This document shows, piece after piece, positions 31,466-39,575 of a stretch of 47,895 nt of DNA. The notes below the pieces were generated by a model, which ran no database searches, had not been told where the DNA came from, and saw only the letters and a program-made list of their open reading frames with translations. The stretch is from an uncultured Flavobacteriales bacterium (GTDB taxonomy: Bacteria; Bacteroidota; Bacteroidia; UBA10329). Where the stretch lies: positions 1 through 47,895 of the forward strand of contig CALCGD010000136.1 in NCBI GenBank assembly GCA_937900875.1, given 5' to 3'. Each line of letters starts with the position of its first letter. Within the stretch, counting starts at the first letter, position 1. Position numbers and translations under genes: made by a program.

Positions 31466-32707
31466 ATGGCTAGGGTAAAACCATTCCGAGGCATTCATCC
31501 GCGTCCTGATAACGCTGCGCAAGTAGTTAGTCGGGCGTTCGATTCCTATAATAAGAAGGAAATAAAAACTATTCTTAGTGAAAATCAGAGTTCCTTTCTG
31601 AATGTGATTAAGCCTGAAGTGATAACTGGAAAACGGTATCCAGCCAATTCACCAAAACTATTTGCTCAAAGCAAGCAGGTGTATCAAGCTATGTTTGATG
31701 TGGGAGTGTTTGAGCAGGATTCTGAACCCTCATTTTACGTGTATACGCAGCACATTGGGCGCATGTCGTTCACAGGAATTATGGGCTGCGCGGCAGTAGA
31801 AGATTACGACAATGGTGTTATTCGAATTCACGAACAGACCATAGCTAGTCGCGAGAAGATTCTGAAAGAATACCTCTCTGTTTGCGATATAAATGCAGAG
31901 CCTGTTTGCTTCACGTATCCACGAAGTGGTAGCCTCGAACTGTTAACCGAGATTGTGAGGCAAAACAAACCAATGCTCGATTTTGAGGATGATGAAGGGA
32001 AAAAGCACCAAGTTTGGAAAGTGAGCAGTCCCGAATGGACCATGAAATTTTCGGAAAAGCTAGGTCTGTTAGACCATATATATATAGCAGATGGACACCA
32101 TCGCTCAGCATCTTCTGTGTTGTTGGCGCATGATAGATGGTTAAAAGCAGATCAGGTAACGGGTAGGGAGCCTTGGAATTATTTCCTCGGAATCTTTTTT
32201 CCTGATGATCAGCTAAAGATTTTTGAATTTAACCGAGTAGTGAAAGACCTAGGAGACAAGGGTATTTCCCAGTTTTTGGAAGAATTGTCAGAAGATTTTG
32301 AAATTCATTTTAAGGAGCAGATTCCAATTAAGCCTGAACAGCAGGGTCATTTTGGAATGTGCCTAGGCGGACATTGGTATAAGCTTGTTTACAAGAAAAG
32401 GAGAAGCACCGAAGTGGTTGCTGCATTGGATGTAAGCATATTGTCCGATAAAATACTGGCTCCACTGCTTGGAATCCGAGACTTACGAAACGATGTAAGA
32501 ATAGGATTTGTTCCTGGCACCAAAGGCCCGTATGAGTTGGAAAGACTTGTAAATACTGGAAAGTACGATGTTGCTTTTTCTCTGTTTCCTGTTAGTGGGC
32601 AAGAGTTTTATGCCATTTCTGATCAGGGAAAAACGATGCCACCAAAGAGCACTTATGTTGTGCCTAAATTGCTGAGTGGAATATTGATTTACAGCCTTTC
32701 AGACTGA
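31466..32707 (+). CDS. DUF1015 family protein
   Basis: A 413-residue protein of the DUF1015 family, seen by the N-terminal 'VKPFRGIHPRPDNAAQV' and the central IYIADGHHRSASS motif, whose GHHR is the family's most conserved part. Members often lie beside serine biosynthesis genes, and they are sometimes described as SerB-like or as containing a HTH-like segment, but no activity is settled. Here it is the third gene of serC-serA-DUF1015, 18 bases after serA, supporting a role in serine metabolism, perhaps at the phosphoserine step. No classic SerB gene is in the window. Its stop overlaps the convergent NTP pyrophosphohydrolase gene by 9 bases. Confidence 0.88.
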   Translation: MARVKPFRGIHPRPDNAAQVVSRAFDSYNKKEIKTILSENQSSFLNVIKPEVITGKRYPANSPKLFAQSKQVYQAMFDVGVFEQDSEPSFYVYTQHIGRMSFTGIMGCAAVEDYDNGVIRIHEQTIASREKILKEYLSVCDINAEPVCFTYPRSGSLELLTEIVRQNKPMLDFEDDEGKKHQVWKVSSPEWTMKFSEKLGLLDHIYIADGHHRSASSVLLAHDRWLKADQVTGREPWNYFLGIFFPDDQLKIFEFNRVVKDLGDKGISQFLEELSEDFEIHFKEQIPIKPEQQGHFGMCLGGHWYKLVYKKRRSTEVVAALDVSILSDKILAPLLGIRDLRNDVRIGFVPGTKGPYELERLVNTGKYDVAFSLFPVSGQEFYAISDQGKTMPPKSTYVVPKLLSGILIYSLSD

Positions 32708-33112
32708 TTCTTTCTCAAGAAATTTGGCAATGTTGGGTCTAAAGTAATTCTCGCCCTTCATCACCTTCCCATCTTCGCGATAAATAGGATTGCCATCTGC
32801 ATCCAGTTTACTCATGTTACTACGATGAATTTCATCAAAGATGTCAGCAATTCTATGCTGTAACCCGTGCTTGCAAATAGTTCCGTAAAGGATATACATC
32901 ATATCTCCCAAGGCATCAGCAATTTCTACCAAATCACCATCTCTTGCGGCTTCTAGGTACTCTTCATTCTCCTCATGCATTAGCCTATGTCTCAACAAGA
33001 AATCAGCCTCTCCAATGTTGTATTCCGGTTTATCATTATTTCCAATGCCAAACACACGATGGAATTCGTAAACGGCTTCAAGTTTGTCTTTTAGAGAATG
33101 TTCTTTGCTCAT
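32699..33112 (-). CDS. MazG/PRA-PH-like all-alpha NTP pyrophosphohydrolase
   Basis: A 137-residue all-alpha NTP pyrophosphohydrolase. The metal-binding pattern ExxE-x(about 12)-ExxD is seen as RLMHEENEEYLEA near residue 44 and EIADALGDMMYILYG near 63. The protein has one domain and is too long for HisE; the C-terminal 'DADGNPIYREDGKVMKGENYFRPNI' is typical of a phage/bacterial branch of the family. It would hydrolyse a nucleoside triphosphate to the monophosphate and PPi; substrate unknown. The start lies 3 bases after the stop of an upstream lipoprotein gene. Confidence 0.85.
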   Translation of the reverse strand: MSKEHSLKDKLEAVYEFHRVFGIGNNDKPEYNIGEADFLLRHRLMHEENEEYLEAARDGDLVEIADALGDMMYILYGTICKHGLQHRIADIFDEIHRSNMSKLDADGNPIYREDGKVMKGENYFRPNIAKFLEKESV

Positions 33113-33115
33113 CTT

Positions 33116-33868
33116 TCAGTAGTAGAGGTATACACTTTTAGAGCTTTGGCCAAAACGTAAAGCATTTTGCTCTGTTAATTTGCCAGCTGCATCATAAATG
33201 TACTTTTCATACCGGGTTACCTCGCCTGCGGCAGTGGTGGTTTCAATCGAAGTTATCAACCCCAATTGTGAAAAAACAAAAACCGTATTTGTGATTAATT
33301 GATGAGTAGGAGTGTAGCGAGTAACTCGGTGTTGTCCTGTGCTGAAATACTGATAATTCTGGTAATCGGTAAGTGAGTCGGTTGATGTGTAGAACGATTT
33401 ACGATACAATTTTCCGTCATCCTGATAGTATCGGTAATCCACCCACCTAGCCAATTCTCCAGAATGGAAATAGTCTTCTCTAACTCGTTTTCCATTCTCG
33501 TAAGAAATCTCTAGCAAGCTATCGCTTGAACCGTAATTGATTTGAAATAGACTGTCATGGGTATTGTAGTGCCAAGATTGAACGCGTGTTTGATTGGATG
33601 GAAACTGCTCTGCGATAATAATTGGTTGCCCGTTTTCGAAACGTTCGACAATTGTTTTTACAAGATTGGATTGCTGATTGAAAATTTTGGAAATCACTGT
33701 GGAGTCAGCTTCGTACTCAAATTCAACAAATCCCTGGGCTTGTTCTTCAACATACCTATATTCTCTACACGCCTTTCCTGTAGGTCCTTCAACATCGCAG
33801 GGAAGCAGCACATCGGCTTCGCAAGCAGTAAGACCGAAAACTATGGCTATGTAGAATAGGTTTTTCAT
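33116..33868 (-). CDS. Lipoprotein of unknown function with YD-like strand repeats
   Basis: A 250-residue predicted lipoprotein. The ATG at 33868 gives MKNLFYIAIVFGLTAC with Cys16 in the lipobox; the tracked start is a GTG further upstream that adds 9 residues. The mature region has many short strand-like units with conserved spacing, for example 'QSWHYNTHDSLFQINYG', 'VDYRYYQDDGKLYRKSFY' and 'KYIYDAAGKLTEQNALRF', reminiscent of YD/RHS repeats or MORN-like solenoid strands. No family can be named with confidence. It precedes the NTP pyrophosphohydrolase gene by 3 bases in the same direction. Confidence 0.7.
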   Translation of the reverse strand: MKNLFYIAIVFGLTACEADVLLPCDVEGPTGKACREYRYVEEQAQGFVEFEYEADSTVISKIFNQQSNLVKTIVERFENGQPIIIAEQFPSNQTRVQSWHYNTHDSLFQINYGSSDSLLEISYENGKRVREDYFHSGELARWVDYRYYQDDGKLYRKSFYTSTDSLTDYQNYQYFSTGQHRVTRYTPTHQLITNTVFVFSQLGLITSIETTTAAGEVTRYEKYIYDAAGKLTEQNALRFGQSSKSVYLYY

Positions 33869-33972
33869 CGTGGTCGGTGAAAATAGAAATATCACCGTTT
33901 GGTTAAAGTCGTTTTTAGAGCAAACGAATCAATCTCGAAAGATTAAATTTGATTTCCCTATTAAAAAGAAAC

Positions 33973-35655
33973 ATGAAACAGATTTACCTGCTCTTAGTTG
34001 CGTTTGCTCTTCAAGTAACAATTTCTGATGCTCAAGTCGTAACTCGCGGACCGTACCTTCAATTCCCTACTTCAAGTAGCATGAAAGTTATGTGGCGTAC
34101 TGATGTTGCCACCTCAAGCCGTGTTTATTATGGCTCAAGCTTGTCAACGGTTATGGATAATCAAGTTGATATTGCGACTGCAGAAACAAATCATACGGTT
34201 AACTTAACTGGCCTAGATCCTTATTCTGAATATTTCTATGCTGTAAGCGATGGAACAAACGTTTTAGCTGGTGCAGATGCAAACCATAAGTTCAGGACTT
34301 CTCCGGTAATTGGAACTGTTCAGCCAATTCGAACTTGGGTTATTGGAGATTTTGGCAAGGGTAATGATAAACAGATGGATGTGAAGGAAGCATTCCTTGA
34401 CCATGTTGGGGATGATATGCCAGACCTTTGGTTGTGGTTAGGAGATAACGCGTACGATGAAGGAACCGATGAGGAATTTACCCAAAAGGTATTCGGAACT
34501 CAATACGGTTATGGTGAGATTTTCCCACGAGTACCGTTTATGGCTACTCCGGGTAATCACGATTATGGCTCGGTTCTGAACATACTTACAGGTGCTGATC
34601 CAGTTACACATGATGGACCATACTATGATATTGTTGATGTGCCTACAGACGGAGAAATTGGCGGTGTGCCATCTGGTTACGAATTGTATTATTCTTTCGA
34701 TTACGGGAATGTGCATTTCGTTTCATTGAATTCTGAAATTGGGTCCATTTTCGTTGGCGGTTGGGACTGGACAGGAGCAAGCCCATTCAGCAGTTTCAAC
34801 AATTCGCCATTTACTGATTGGTTACATGCGGATTTACAGGCAAATGATATGCCGTGGGTAGTTGCCTATGTACACCAACCACCGCATACCGATGGTTCGC
34901 ATGATTCTGATGCTTTTTGGGAGGTGTACATGGAAGCGATGAGAGAAAACATCATGCCTATACTAGAAAGTTACGGTGTTGATTTAGTGATTGCCGGACA
35001 TAGCCACGTTTACGAAAGATCGTACCTGATTGATGGCTTTTATGGGCTTCCTGCTGATTTTGACGCAAATCAACACGTGGTAGATGGCTCTAGTGGAAAG
35101 CTTTCGGATGGTACTCCTTATGTTAAGTATTTCGATGGCCCAGAACCAAATTTAGGAACGCTTTACATCGTACAAGGAAATTCTGGAAGTAATGATTCTG
35201 ACGCAAGTTTGCAGCACCCTGCCATGTATTATGGCCATGGTTGTGATACCTGCGTGGGGTCTACCATGCTGTATGCGAATGGCGACACGCTTTCTGGCTA
35301 CTACCTTACCAAGGATGGAGAGATTCTTGACGATTGGGCCATTGTAAAACAAAATTTCCCAACTGGGGTAGATGAGGTAGTTAAACTCCCCGTGTCTCAG
35401 TTAGAAGTCTTTCCTAATCCGTTTAAAAACGAAACAACTTTCACCTTCGAGGTGAATGAAAATCTTTGGGCAAATGTTGAGCTAGTTGATGTTTCTGGAA
35501 GGCTAATTCACTCTTATCACAGTGGTTTAATGAGTCCAGGATTTAAGGAGTTTAAAGTAAACGCAGCAGACCTCGGATTATCTACAGGTGCGTACTTGGT
35601 AAGAGTTATGACTGATAAGCGACCTGCCGTAGCAAGGCTGATAAAAGTTGAATAG
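33973..35655 (+). CDS. Purple acid phosphatase-like metallophosphoesterase with T9SS sorting domain
   Basis: A 560-residue exported phosphatase. The ATG at 33973 starts the signal peptide MKQIYLLLVAFALQVTISDAQ. An N-terminal fibronectin-like domain of purple acid phosphatases (VTRGPYLQFPTSSSMKVMWRT) leads to the metal-binding motifs in order: GDFG, GDNAYD, GNHDY, VHQPPH and GHSHVYER, giving a two-metal phosphatase site. The last 75 residues form a T9SS type A sorting domain (VFPNPFKNETTFTF ... GAYLVRVMTD), so the enzyme is probably secreted by the type IX system and either bound at the surface or released. It would release phosphate from organic phosphates. A TlpA-like gene follows with no gap. 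Confidence 0.92.
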   Translation: MKQIYLLLVAFALQVTISDAQVVTRGPYLQFPTSSSMKVMWRTDVATSSRVYYGSSLSTVMDNQVDIATAETNHTVNLTGLDPYSEYFYAVSDGTNVLAGADANHKFRTSPVIGTVQPIRTWVIGDFGKGNDKQMDVKEAFLDHVGDDMPDLWLWLGDNAYDEGTDEEFTQKVFGTQYGYGEIFPRVPFMATPGNHDYGSVLNILTGADPVTHDGPYYDIVDVPTDGEIGGVPSGYELYYSFDYGNVHFVSLNSEIGSIFVGGWDWTGASPFSSFNNSPFTDWLHADLQANDMPWVVAYVHQPPHTDGSHDSDAFWEVYMEAMRENIMPILESYGVDLVIAGHSHVYERSYLIDGFYGLPADFDANQHVVDGSSGKLSDGTPYVKYFDGPEPNLGTLYIVQGNSGSNDSDASLQHPAMYYGHGCDTCVGSTMLYANGDTLSGYYLTKDGEILDDWAIVKQNFPTGVDEVVKLPVSQLEVFPNPFKNETTFTFEVNENLWANVELVDVSGRLIHSYHSGLMSPGFKEFKVNAADLGLSTGAYLVRVMTDKRPAVARLIKVE

Positions 35656-37107
35656 TTGAAGAAAAGTTTAATAGGGTTTGTATTTCTACTGTTCGGGGCT
35701 ACTGTTAGCGGACAGTCGCTCAATCTAATAGGTTCTATTTCTGGATTGGCAGATGAGGGTTTAACACTCACGTCTCCACCCGATTGGTTTGGTAATACAA
35801 AGAAGGAAACCATACCAGTTGTGGCGGGCGCATTCAATAAAGATGTGATTTTGTCTGCAAGCGGTTGGCTCACGTTGACGTATAAAGACAAGGACCGGTC
35901 CATTTACGTTTGGAAAAACGCTTCCGCTTTGGAAGTGCAATTTGAAGCCGATTTTCTGGATTCTGACTTTAGTTTGAAAGGTGAAAGCGCGGCCATTTCA
36001 AGTTTTTCCGACTCTATTAGTAAGAAGTTCGGTTCTAAATTGACGATTGGTTGGCTAGAAGAGCAAGCGAAAGAAGCAACTAACATAGACGCAATGGAAA
36101 TGGAAACATTCCGCTTGCGAAATGATGCGGTTTTTGCTCTCGAAAAGTTCGGGCAGCTCCTACCTGAAGAGTATGTAAAGGCTTATAAAAATCATCTAGG
36201 TTATCATTATTACTTGTCGTTGTTTAAGTTTTCTGAAGCCAAATCGGCTAAAAGCAACATTCCTAAGGCGACAGAAATCCCTAAGGTTTTACTGCAAGGC
36301 ATTACCTGGGAAAGAATGAATAAAGCCTCTGAATTGGATAGCGAATTCTTTAGAGAATTGCTCATCCAGTTTGTCAATTACAAGGCACTTGAAACATACG
36401 ATTTCATGAAGTTTGGCACGAAAGAATCTGCCGTTCAAGAGGGGTTCAATCTTGCAAGAGAAAATTTGCAAGGAGCTTCATTGCAGTATTTTCTCACCGC
36501 ATCTATGCTATCGAATGCTCAGTTTGTTCAACCTTCATTATTGCGTCAAATGCAAGCCACGTTAAAAGCCACAGAAGGGTCTACGCCATTTGTCGAGGTT
36601 ATTATGGCGAATATATCGGAGCGTTTGGATGCCAAAGATGACGAAGTGGAATTAGCTGTGTCTGAGCAAGCCACCGACCACGATGCAATTGACCTTGAGT
36701 TGGAAGGATTAGACGGAAAGTCTTTCAAACTATCTGACCTAAAAGGAAAAGTGGTTTACCTGGATATTTGGGCTAGTTGGTGTGGTCCGTGTCGCAAAGA
36801 ATTTCCGGCTGCAAAAGCGCTCAAAGAGAAGCTCTCCAAAAAGGACAAGAAGAACATTGAATTCTTATACATTTCAATCGACAATACAGAAACGGTTTGG
36901 AAAATGGCCATTAAAGAACTTGAGATTGAAGGAGTTCATGGTATTTCAAAGGGAGGATGGGGCTCAGAAGCAACTGCTAAATTTGGCGTTCATAGTATTC
37001 CTCGTTATCTCATTTTTGACAAAAAGGGAAAAGTTGTAGACGGAAATGCGCCAAGAGCCAGCGATCCTCGTTTGTTGGAAATGCTCAGGAAATTAGCCGC
37101 AGAATAA
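35656..37107 (+). CDS. Exported TlpA/ResA-like thioredoxin-domain protein
   Basis: A 483-residue exported protein. It starts with TTG directly after the phosphatase stop: the reading LKKSLIGFVFLLFGATVSGQ is a proper signal peptide, while no ATG would keep it. Residues 20-340 are a mostly helical region with a strand-rich start, as often precedes thioredoxin domains in Bacteroidota (DUF4369-like; weak). The C-terminal AhpC/TSA-type thioredoxin domain has the CxxC redox site WASWCGPC (Cys376, Cys379), then 'FLYISIDNTETVWKMAI' and the cis-proline in HSIPRYLIFD. It would reduce or oxidise periplasmic disulfides. Translation is probably coupled to the phosphatase gene. Confidence 0.88.
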   Translation: MKKSLIGFVFLLFGATVSGQSLNLIGSISGLADEGLTLTSPPDWFGNTKKETIPVVAGAFNKDVILSASGWLTLTYKDKDRSIYVWKNASALEVQFEADFLDSDFSLKGESAAISSFSDSISKKFGSKLTIGWLEEQAKEATNIDAMEMETFRLRNDAVFALEKFGQLLPEEYVKAYKNHLGYHYYLSLFKFSEAKSAKSNIPKATEIPKVLLQGITWERMNKASELDSEFFRELLIQFVNYKALETYDFMKFGTKESAVQEGFNLARENLQGASLQYFLTASMLSNAQFVQPSLLRQMQATLKATEGSTPFVEVIMANISERLDAKDDEVELAVSEQATDHDAIDLELEGLDGKSFKLSDLKGKVVYLDIWASWCGPCRKEFPAAKALKEKLSKKDKKNIEFLYISIDNTETVWKMAIKELEIEGVHGISKGGWGSEATAKFGVHSIPRYLIFDKKGKVVDGNAPRASDPRLLEMLRKLAAE

Positions 37108-37109
37108 GC

Positions 37110-37562
37110 CTATTTTACCTCAATATCTTCTCCAAGCCAATTTTGTCCTACAATTAGTCGGTGCTCACTTTCCGTTAAATCGGCTAGTATGCAATTAACC
37201 TTTCTGTATTCCCACCTGGAAGACAGATTAACACCTATTTCTAACTCTACCGTATAGAGTTTTTCTCCGTTCCATTCCGCAACTCCCGTTACCACAGCAT
37301 TCACGGTTCTACCTTGGTCATCACCATTTTTAAGCTTAAAACTGATTTGTTTGGTAATGTTTTTCTCCATCGGAAACGAACCGTTCATTACCGCAATGCT
37401 GGAAGCGTTGATAACCGTAGTAGGAACTTGGTCATTGATTTCCGCCTTCCAATAAACATTCGATTCTTTTACCTGAACAGTCTCAAGTGGAGAAAGTGTG
37501 ATTTGAGCAAATAATCCCGTTGGGATAACCAGCATTAGGAAGGCATTTAGAACATTTTTCAT
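37110..37562 (-). CDS. Small exported protein of unknown function
   Basis: A 150-residue protein with signal peptide MKNVLNAFLMLVIPTGLFAQ from the ATG at 37562; the longer tracked start is a TTG. The mature part alternates polar and hydrophobic residues as in a beta-sandwich ('VYWKAEINDQVPTTVINASSIAVMNGSF', 'GVAEWNGEKLYTVELEIG') and ends with 'LIVGQNWLGEDIEV'. I do not recognise a family. Its stop is 2 bases from the stop of the convergent TlpA-like gene. Its promoter region holds a long inverted repeat (37658-37705). Confidence 0.6.
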   Translation of the reverse strand: MKNVLNAFLMLVIPTGLFAQITLSPLETVQVKESNVYWKAEINDQVPTTVINASSIAVMNGSFPMEKNITKQISFKLKNGDDQGRTVNAVVTGVAEWNGEKLYTVELEIGVNLSSRWEYRKVNCILADLTESEHRLIVGQNWLGEDIEVK

Positions 37563-37657
37563 GCTTAGAAGCAGTTTAGAGTTCAACAAAATTAACCTTA
37601 ACAGACAACCCTAATAAACCCTCACCGTCTTTAAAGCAGACATTCCACTTTTTCCCG

Positions 37658-37705
37658 AGGGAGTTAGGACTCAAGTTTCAATTGAAATTAGAATTTTAAC
37701 TCCCT
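37658..37705. other. Long inverted repeat in the divergent promoter region
   Basis: AGGGAGTTA (37658-37666) pairs perfectly with TAACTCCCT (37697-37705). The 30-base spacer contains the palindrome TTTCAATTGAAA. It lies between the divergent exported-unknown and AcpH-like genes and just before the latter's -7 element. It could be an operator or a leader hairpin for the minus-strand gene; neither is shown. Confidence 0.45.
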
Positions 37706-37717
37706 TTCCTTTTGCCG

Positions 37718-37725
37718 TAAGTTTG
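37718..37725 (+). promoter_or_regulatory. -7 element (TAAGTTTG) of the AcpH-like gene
   Basis: TAAGTTTG fits TAnnTTTG and ends 6 bases before the ATG at 37732, implying a nearly leaderless transcript. The tracked TTG start at 37723 falls inside this element, a reason to prefer the ATG. Confidence 0.4.
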
Positions 37726-37731
37726 GGACGC

Positions 37732-38313
37732 ATGAATTTTCTTGGTCATATATTCCTTTCACCTGATAATGATGAAATTCTGTTAGGCAATTTTATTGCA
37801 GATTCAGTCAAGGGCAATCCCGATAAGTTTTACTCAGGTAACATTGCCGAGGGAATTCGGTTTCACAGAGCCATAGACCATTTTACAGATAATCACCCTC
37901 TCGTAAAGCAAGGCGTTCAGCGCTTTCGCGCTACGCAAGGCAGGTTTTCTCCTGTCGTGATTGATGTTGTTTACGACCATGTTTTGGCCGCTAATTGGGA
38001 TCAGTTTCACGAATCGGAACTAGGCAGTTTTACTCAAAGCATTTACCATCGATTGGAATCTCAATCTGAGCATTTCCCCATTTATGTGCAACGCTTTTTC
38101 CCCTACATGAAAGAACAAAACTGGTTATACAATTATAGGTTTGATTGGGGGTTGCTAAAGTCGTTGCAGGGCCTAGACAGAAGAACAATTATTGAAACCG
38201 AAATGCACTTAGCTTCCGAAGTTTATGCCAAAAACCAAGCAGAATTTGATTCCGAATTCTCAGAATTTATTGAGGATGCTAAGAAGATGGTGGCGTCCTA
38301 CTTTTCTGGCTGA
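37732..38313 (+). CDS. Acyl carrier protein phosphodiesterase-like (AcpH, DUF479)
   Basis: A 193-residue protein of the AcpH family, which removes phosphopantetheine from acyl carrier protein and belongs to the HD-like hydrolases. The start MNFLGHIFLS is the family's typical beginning and supports the ATG at 37732. Seen motifs are LLGNFIADSVKG near residue 19, GIRFHRAIDHFTDNHP near 42 (probable metal-binding His and Asp), and VVYDHVLAANW near 81. Length equals E. coli AcpH (193). Fatty acid synthase genes are not close by. The last 16 bases overlap the convergent SpoIID-type gene. Confidence 0.88.
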   Translation: MNFLGHIFLSPDNDEILLGNFIADSVKGNPDKFYSGNIAEGIRFHRAIDHFTDNHPLVKQGVQRFRATQGRFSPVVIDVVYDHVLAANWDQFHESELGSFTQSIYHRLESQSEHFPIYVQRFFPYMKEQNWLYNYRFDWGLLKSLQGLDRRTIIETEMHLASEVYAKNQAEFDSEFSEFIEDAKKMVASYFSG

Positions 38314-39506
38314 AGCGAATTGATAGGCACCAGACTAACCCCTTTATAATAGTACCCAAGAATTTGACTGTAGGTGTATCCACTTTCGGCCATTTTCATG
38401 GCGCCCTGTTGGCATAGCCCAACTCCATGTCCATAGCCACGCCCTGTCATTTCAACTTCATTATCCTTTATAGTGATATCAAAAAAGGTTGACCTAAGTC
38501 CCAAGTATCGTCTCATTTTGGATGTCTCAACAGAATCCGTTTCAACCACAAAGTATTTTTTTCGGTTAGGCTGATTGAACGTCTTGCCAGCGTATTTCTC
38601 TTGTTCAATAGGTAATCCAGCTTGAGACAAAAACTCATCAAGTGGTAAACTTTTAGACCATCTAGAGCTTCTTGCTTCAAGACAAAATGTATCAATAACA
38701 GAGGTGAGATAGCTTCGAGATTCTCTCCAAACATCTTCCGAGTTGGATGTTTGTCCACCGCAATTTGCGTGAAAAGCACTCAGAATTAATTCATTTTCAC
38801 TACCAACCATCACATAACCACTTGTAGCAGCGGTTGCTTTAATTACCGCATTGGTCGGTGGCTTAATTCCAGAAAAAACCTGGCAATGCTCGTGGTCACA
38901 CAAATCATATCCATCTGTTGCATGCCGTTCTAAGTTACGCATGGCGTATGTTCTGCAAATGATGCTTTGAATCTTGTAGTATTCATCAGCAGCGCCCGAA
39001 CCAACCTCTGCTTGCACAACCAGACTCACGTACCGATCTAAATTCAAATTGTTTACAAGGTTAAGTAGGCCTTGTTTGGCAGTAATGTTTACCGTTTCAA
39101 AATAGATATGTTGCTTGATTTCCGAACCAATCCGCATATATATCGAGGCGTTTGTTCCAGTTCCGATTACCGCTATCGATTGCAACGTGTCGGTTAATCC
39201 ATAAACGCTTTTAAGAACAAGATTATCTCCCAGAGCTTCGATTGAAACAGCATCATCGGAGCGAAACTTGTATAGCGTGTCTCCAGCCTCAGATTTCAGA
39301 AGGTATTTGCCTTCGTTGGGCGCTATTAGAATACCTGAAACGGATTCTTTAGTTAATAAACCAACAGAAATCTGGGCGAATGTGGAACCAACCGACAGAA
39401 AAATTATGGAAATCAGTACGAAAAGGTGTCTAAACCTTGATAAGTCAGCTGTTGGACTTACACGTTTAAAAACAATCTGAAATGCCGATAAATCATGGTT
39501 TATCAT
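38298..39506 (-). CDS. SpoIID/LytB-domain protein
   Basis: A 402-residue protein with an N-terminal hydrophobic segment (about residues 27-44) acting as signal or anchor after a basic 26-residue leader. The rest is a SpoIID-type domain, the peptidoglycan-stripping lytic enzyme family of sporulation proteins, here in a non-sporulating phylum. Motifs seen are VVQAEVGSGA near residue 162, IICRTYAM, the cysteine pair in 'LCDHEHCQVFSG', FHANCGGQTSNSEDVW, and the C-terminal GRGYGHGVGLCQQGAM. The family catalytic acid is expected in the AEVG segment. It is divergent from the giant coiled-coil protein gene, suggesting a shared envelope role. Confidence 0.9.
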   Translation of the reverse strand: MINHDLSAFQIVFKRVSPTADLSRFRHLFVLISIIFLSVGSTFAQISVGLLTKESVSGILIAPNEGKYLLKSEAGDTLYKFRSDDAVSIEALGDNLVLKSVYGLTDTLQSIAVIGTGTNASIYMRIGSEIKQHIYFETVNITAKQGLLNLVNNLNLDRYVSLVVQAEVGSGAADEYYKIQSIICRTYAMRNLERHATDGYDLCDHEHCQVFSGIKPPTNAVIKATAATSGYVMVGSENELILSAFHANCGGQTSNSEDVWRESRSYLTSVIDTFCLEARSSRWSKSLPLDEFLSQAGLPIEQEKYAGKTFNQPNRKKYFVVETDSVETSKMRRYLGLRSTFFDITIKDNEVEMTGRGYGHGVGLCQQGAMKMAESGYTYSQILGYYYKGVSLVPINSLQPEK

Positions 39507-39520
39507 TGGGTAAAAACAAA

Positions 39521-39528
39521 TATTTTTG
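39521..39528 (+). promoter_or_regulatory. -7 element (TATTTTTG) for the giant envelope protein gene
   Basis: TATTTTTG matches TAnnTTTG and lies 47 bases before the preferred ATG at 39576. A small hairpin ACCCG-AAAAA-CGGGT (39555-39569) sits 6 bases before that ATG and could affect initiation. The element falls after the tracked start at 39495, arguing against that start. Confidence 0.45.
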
Positions 39529-39575
39529 GGTGCTTGAATGAATTGTCGAAAATAACCCGAAAAACGGGTAATTCT

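Noticed and set aside
38298-39506. Sporulation gene cluster
   Set aside because: A SpoIID domain alone occurs in many non-sporulating bacteria; no other sporulation gene is present.
39495-39575. Upstream ATG start of the giant protein gene
   Set aside because: It overlaps the divergent SpoIID gene start, lies before the -7 element, and puts 27 residues ahead of a good signal peptide.
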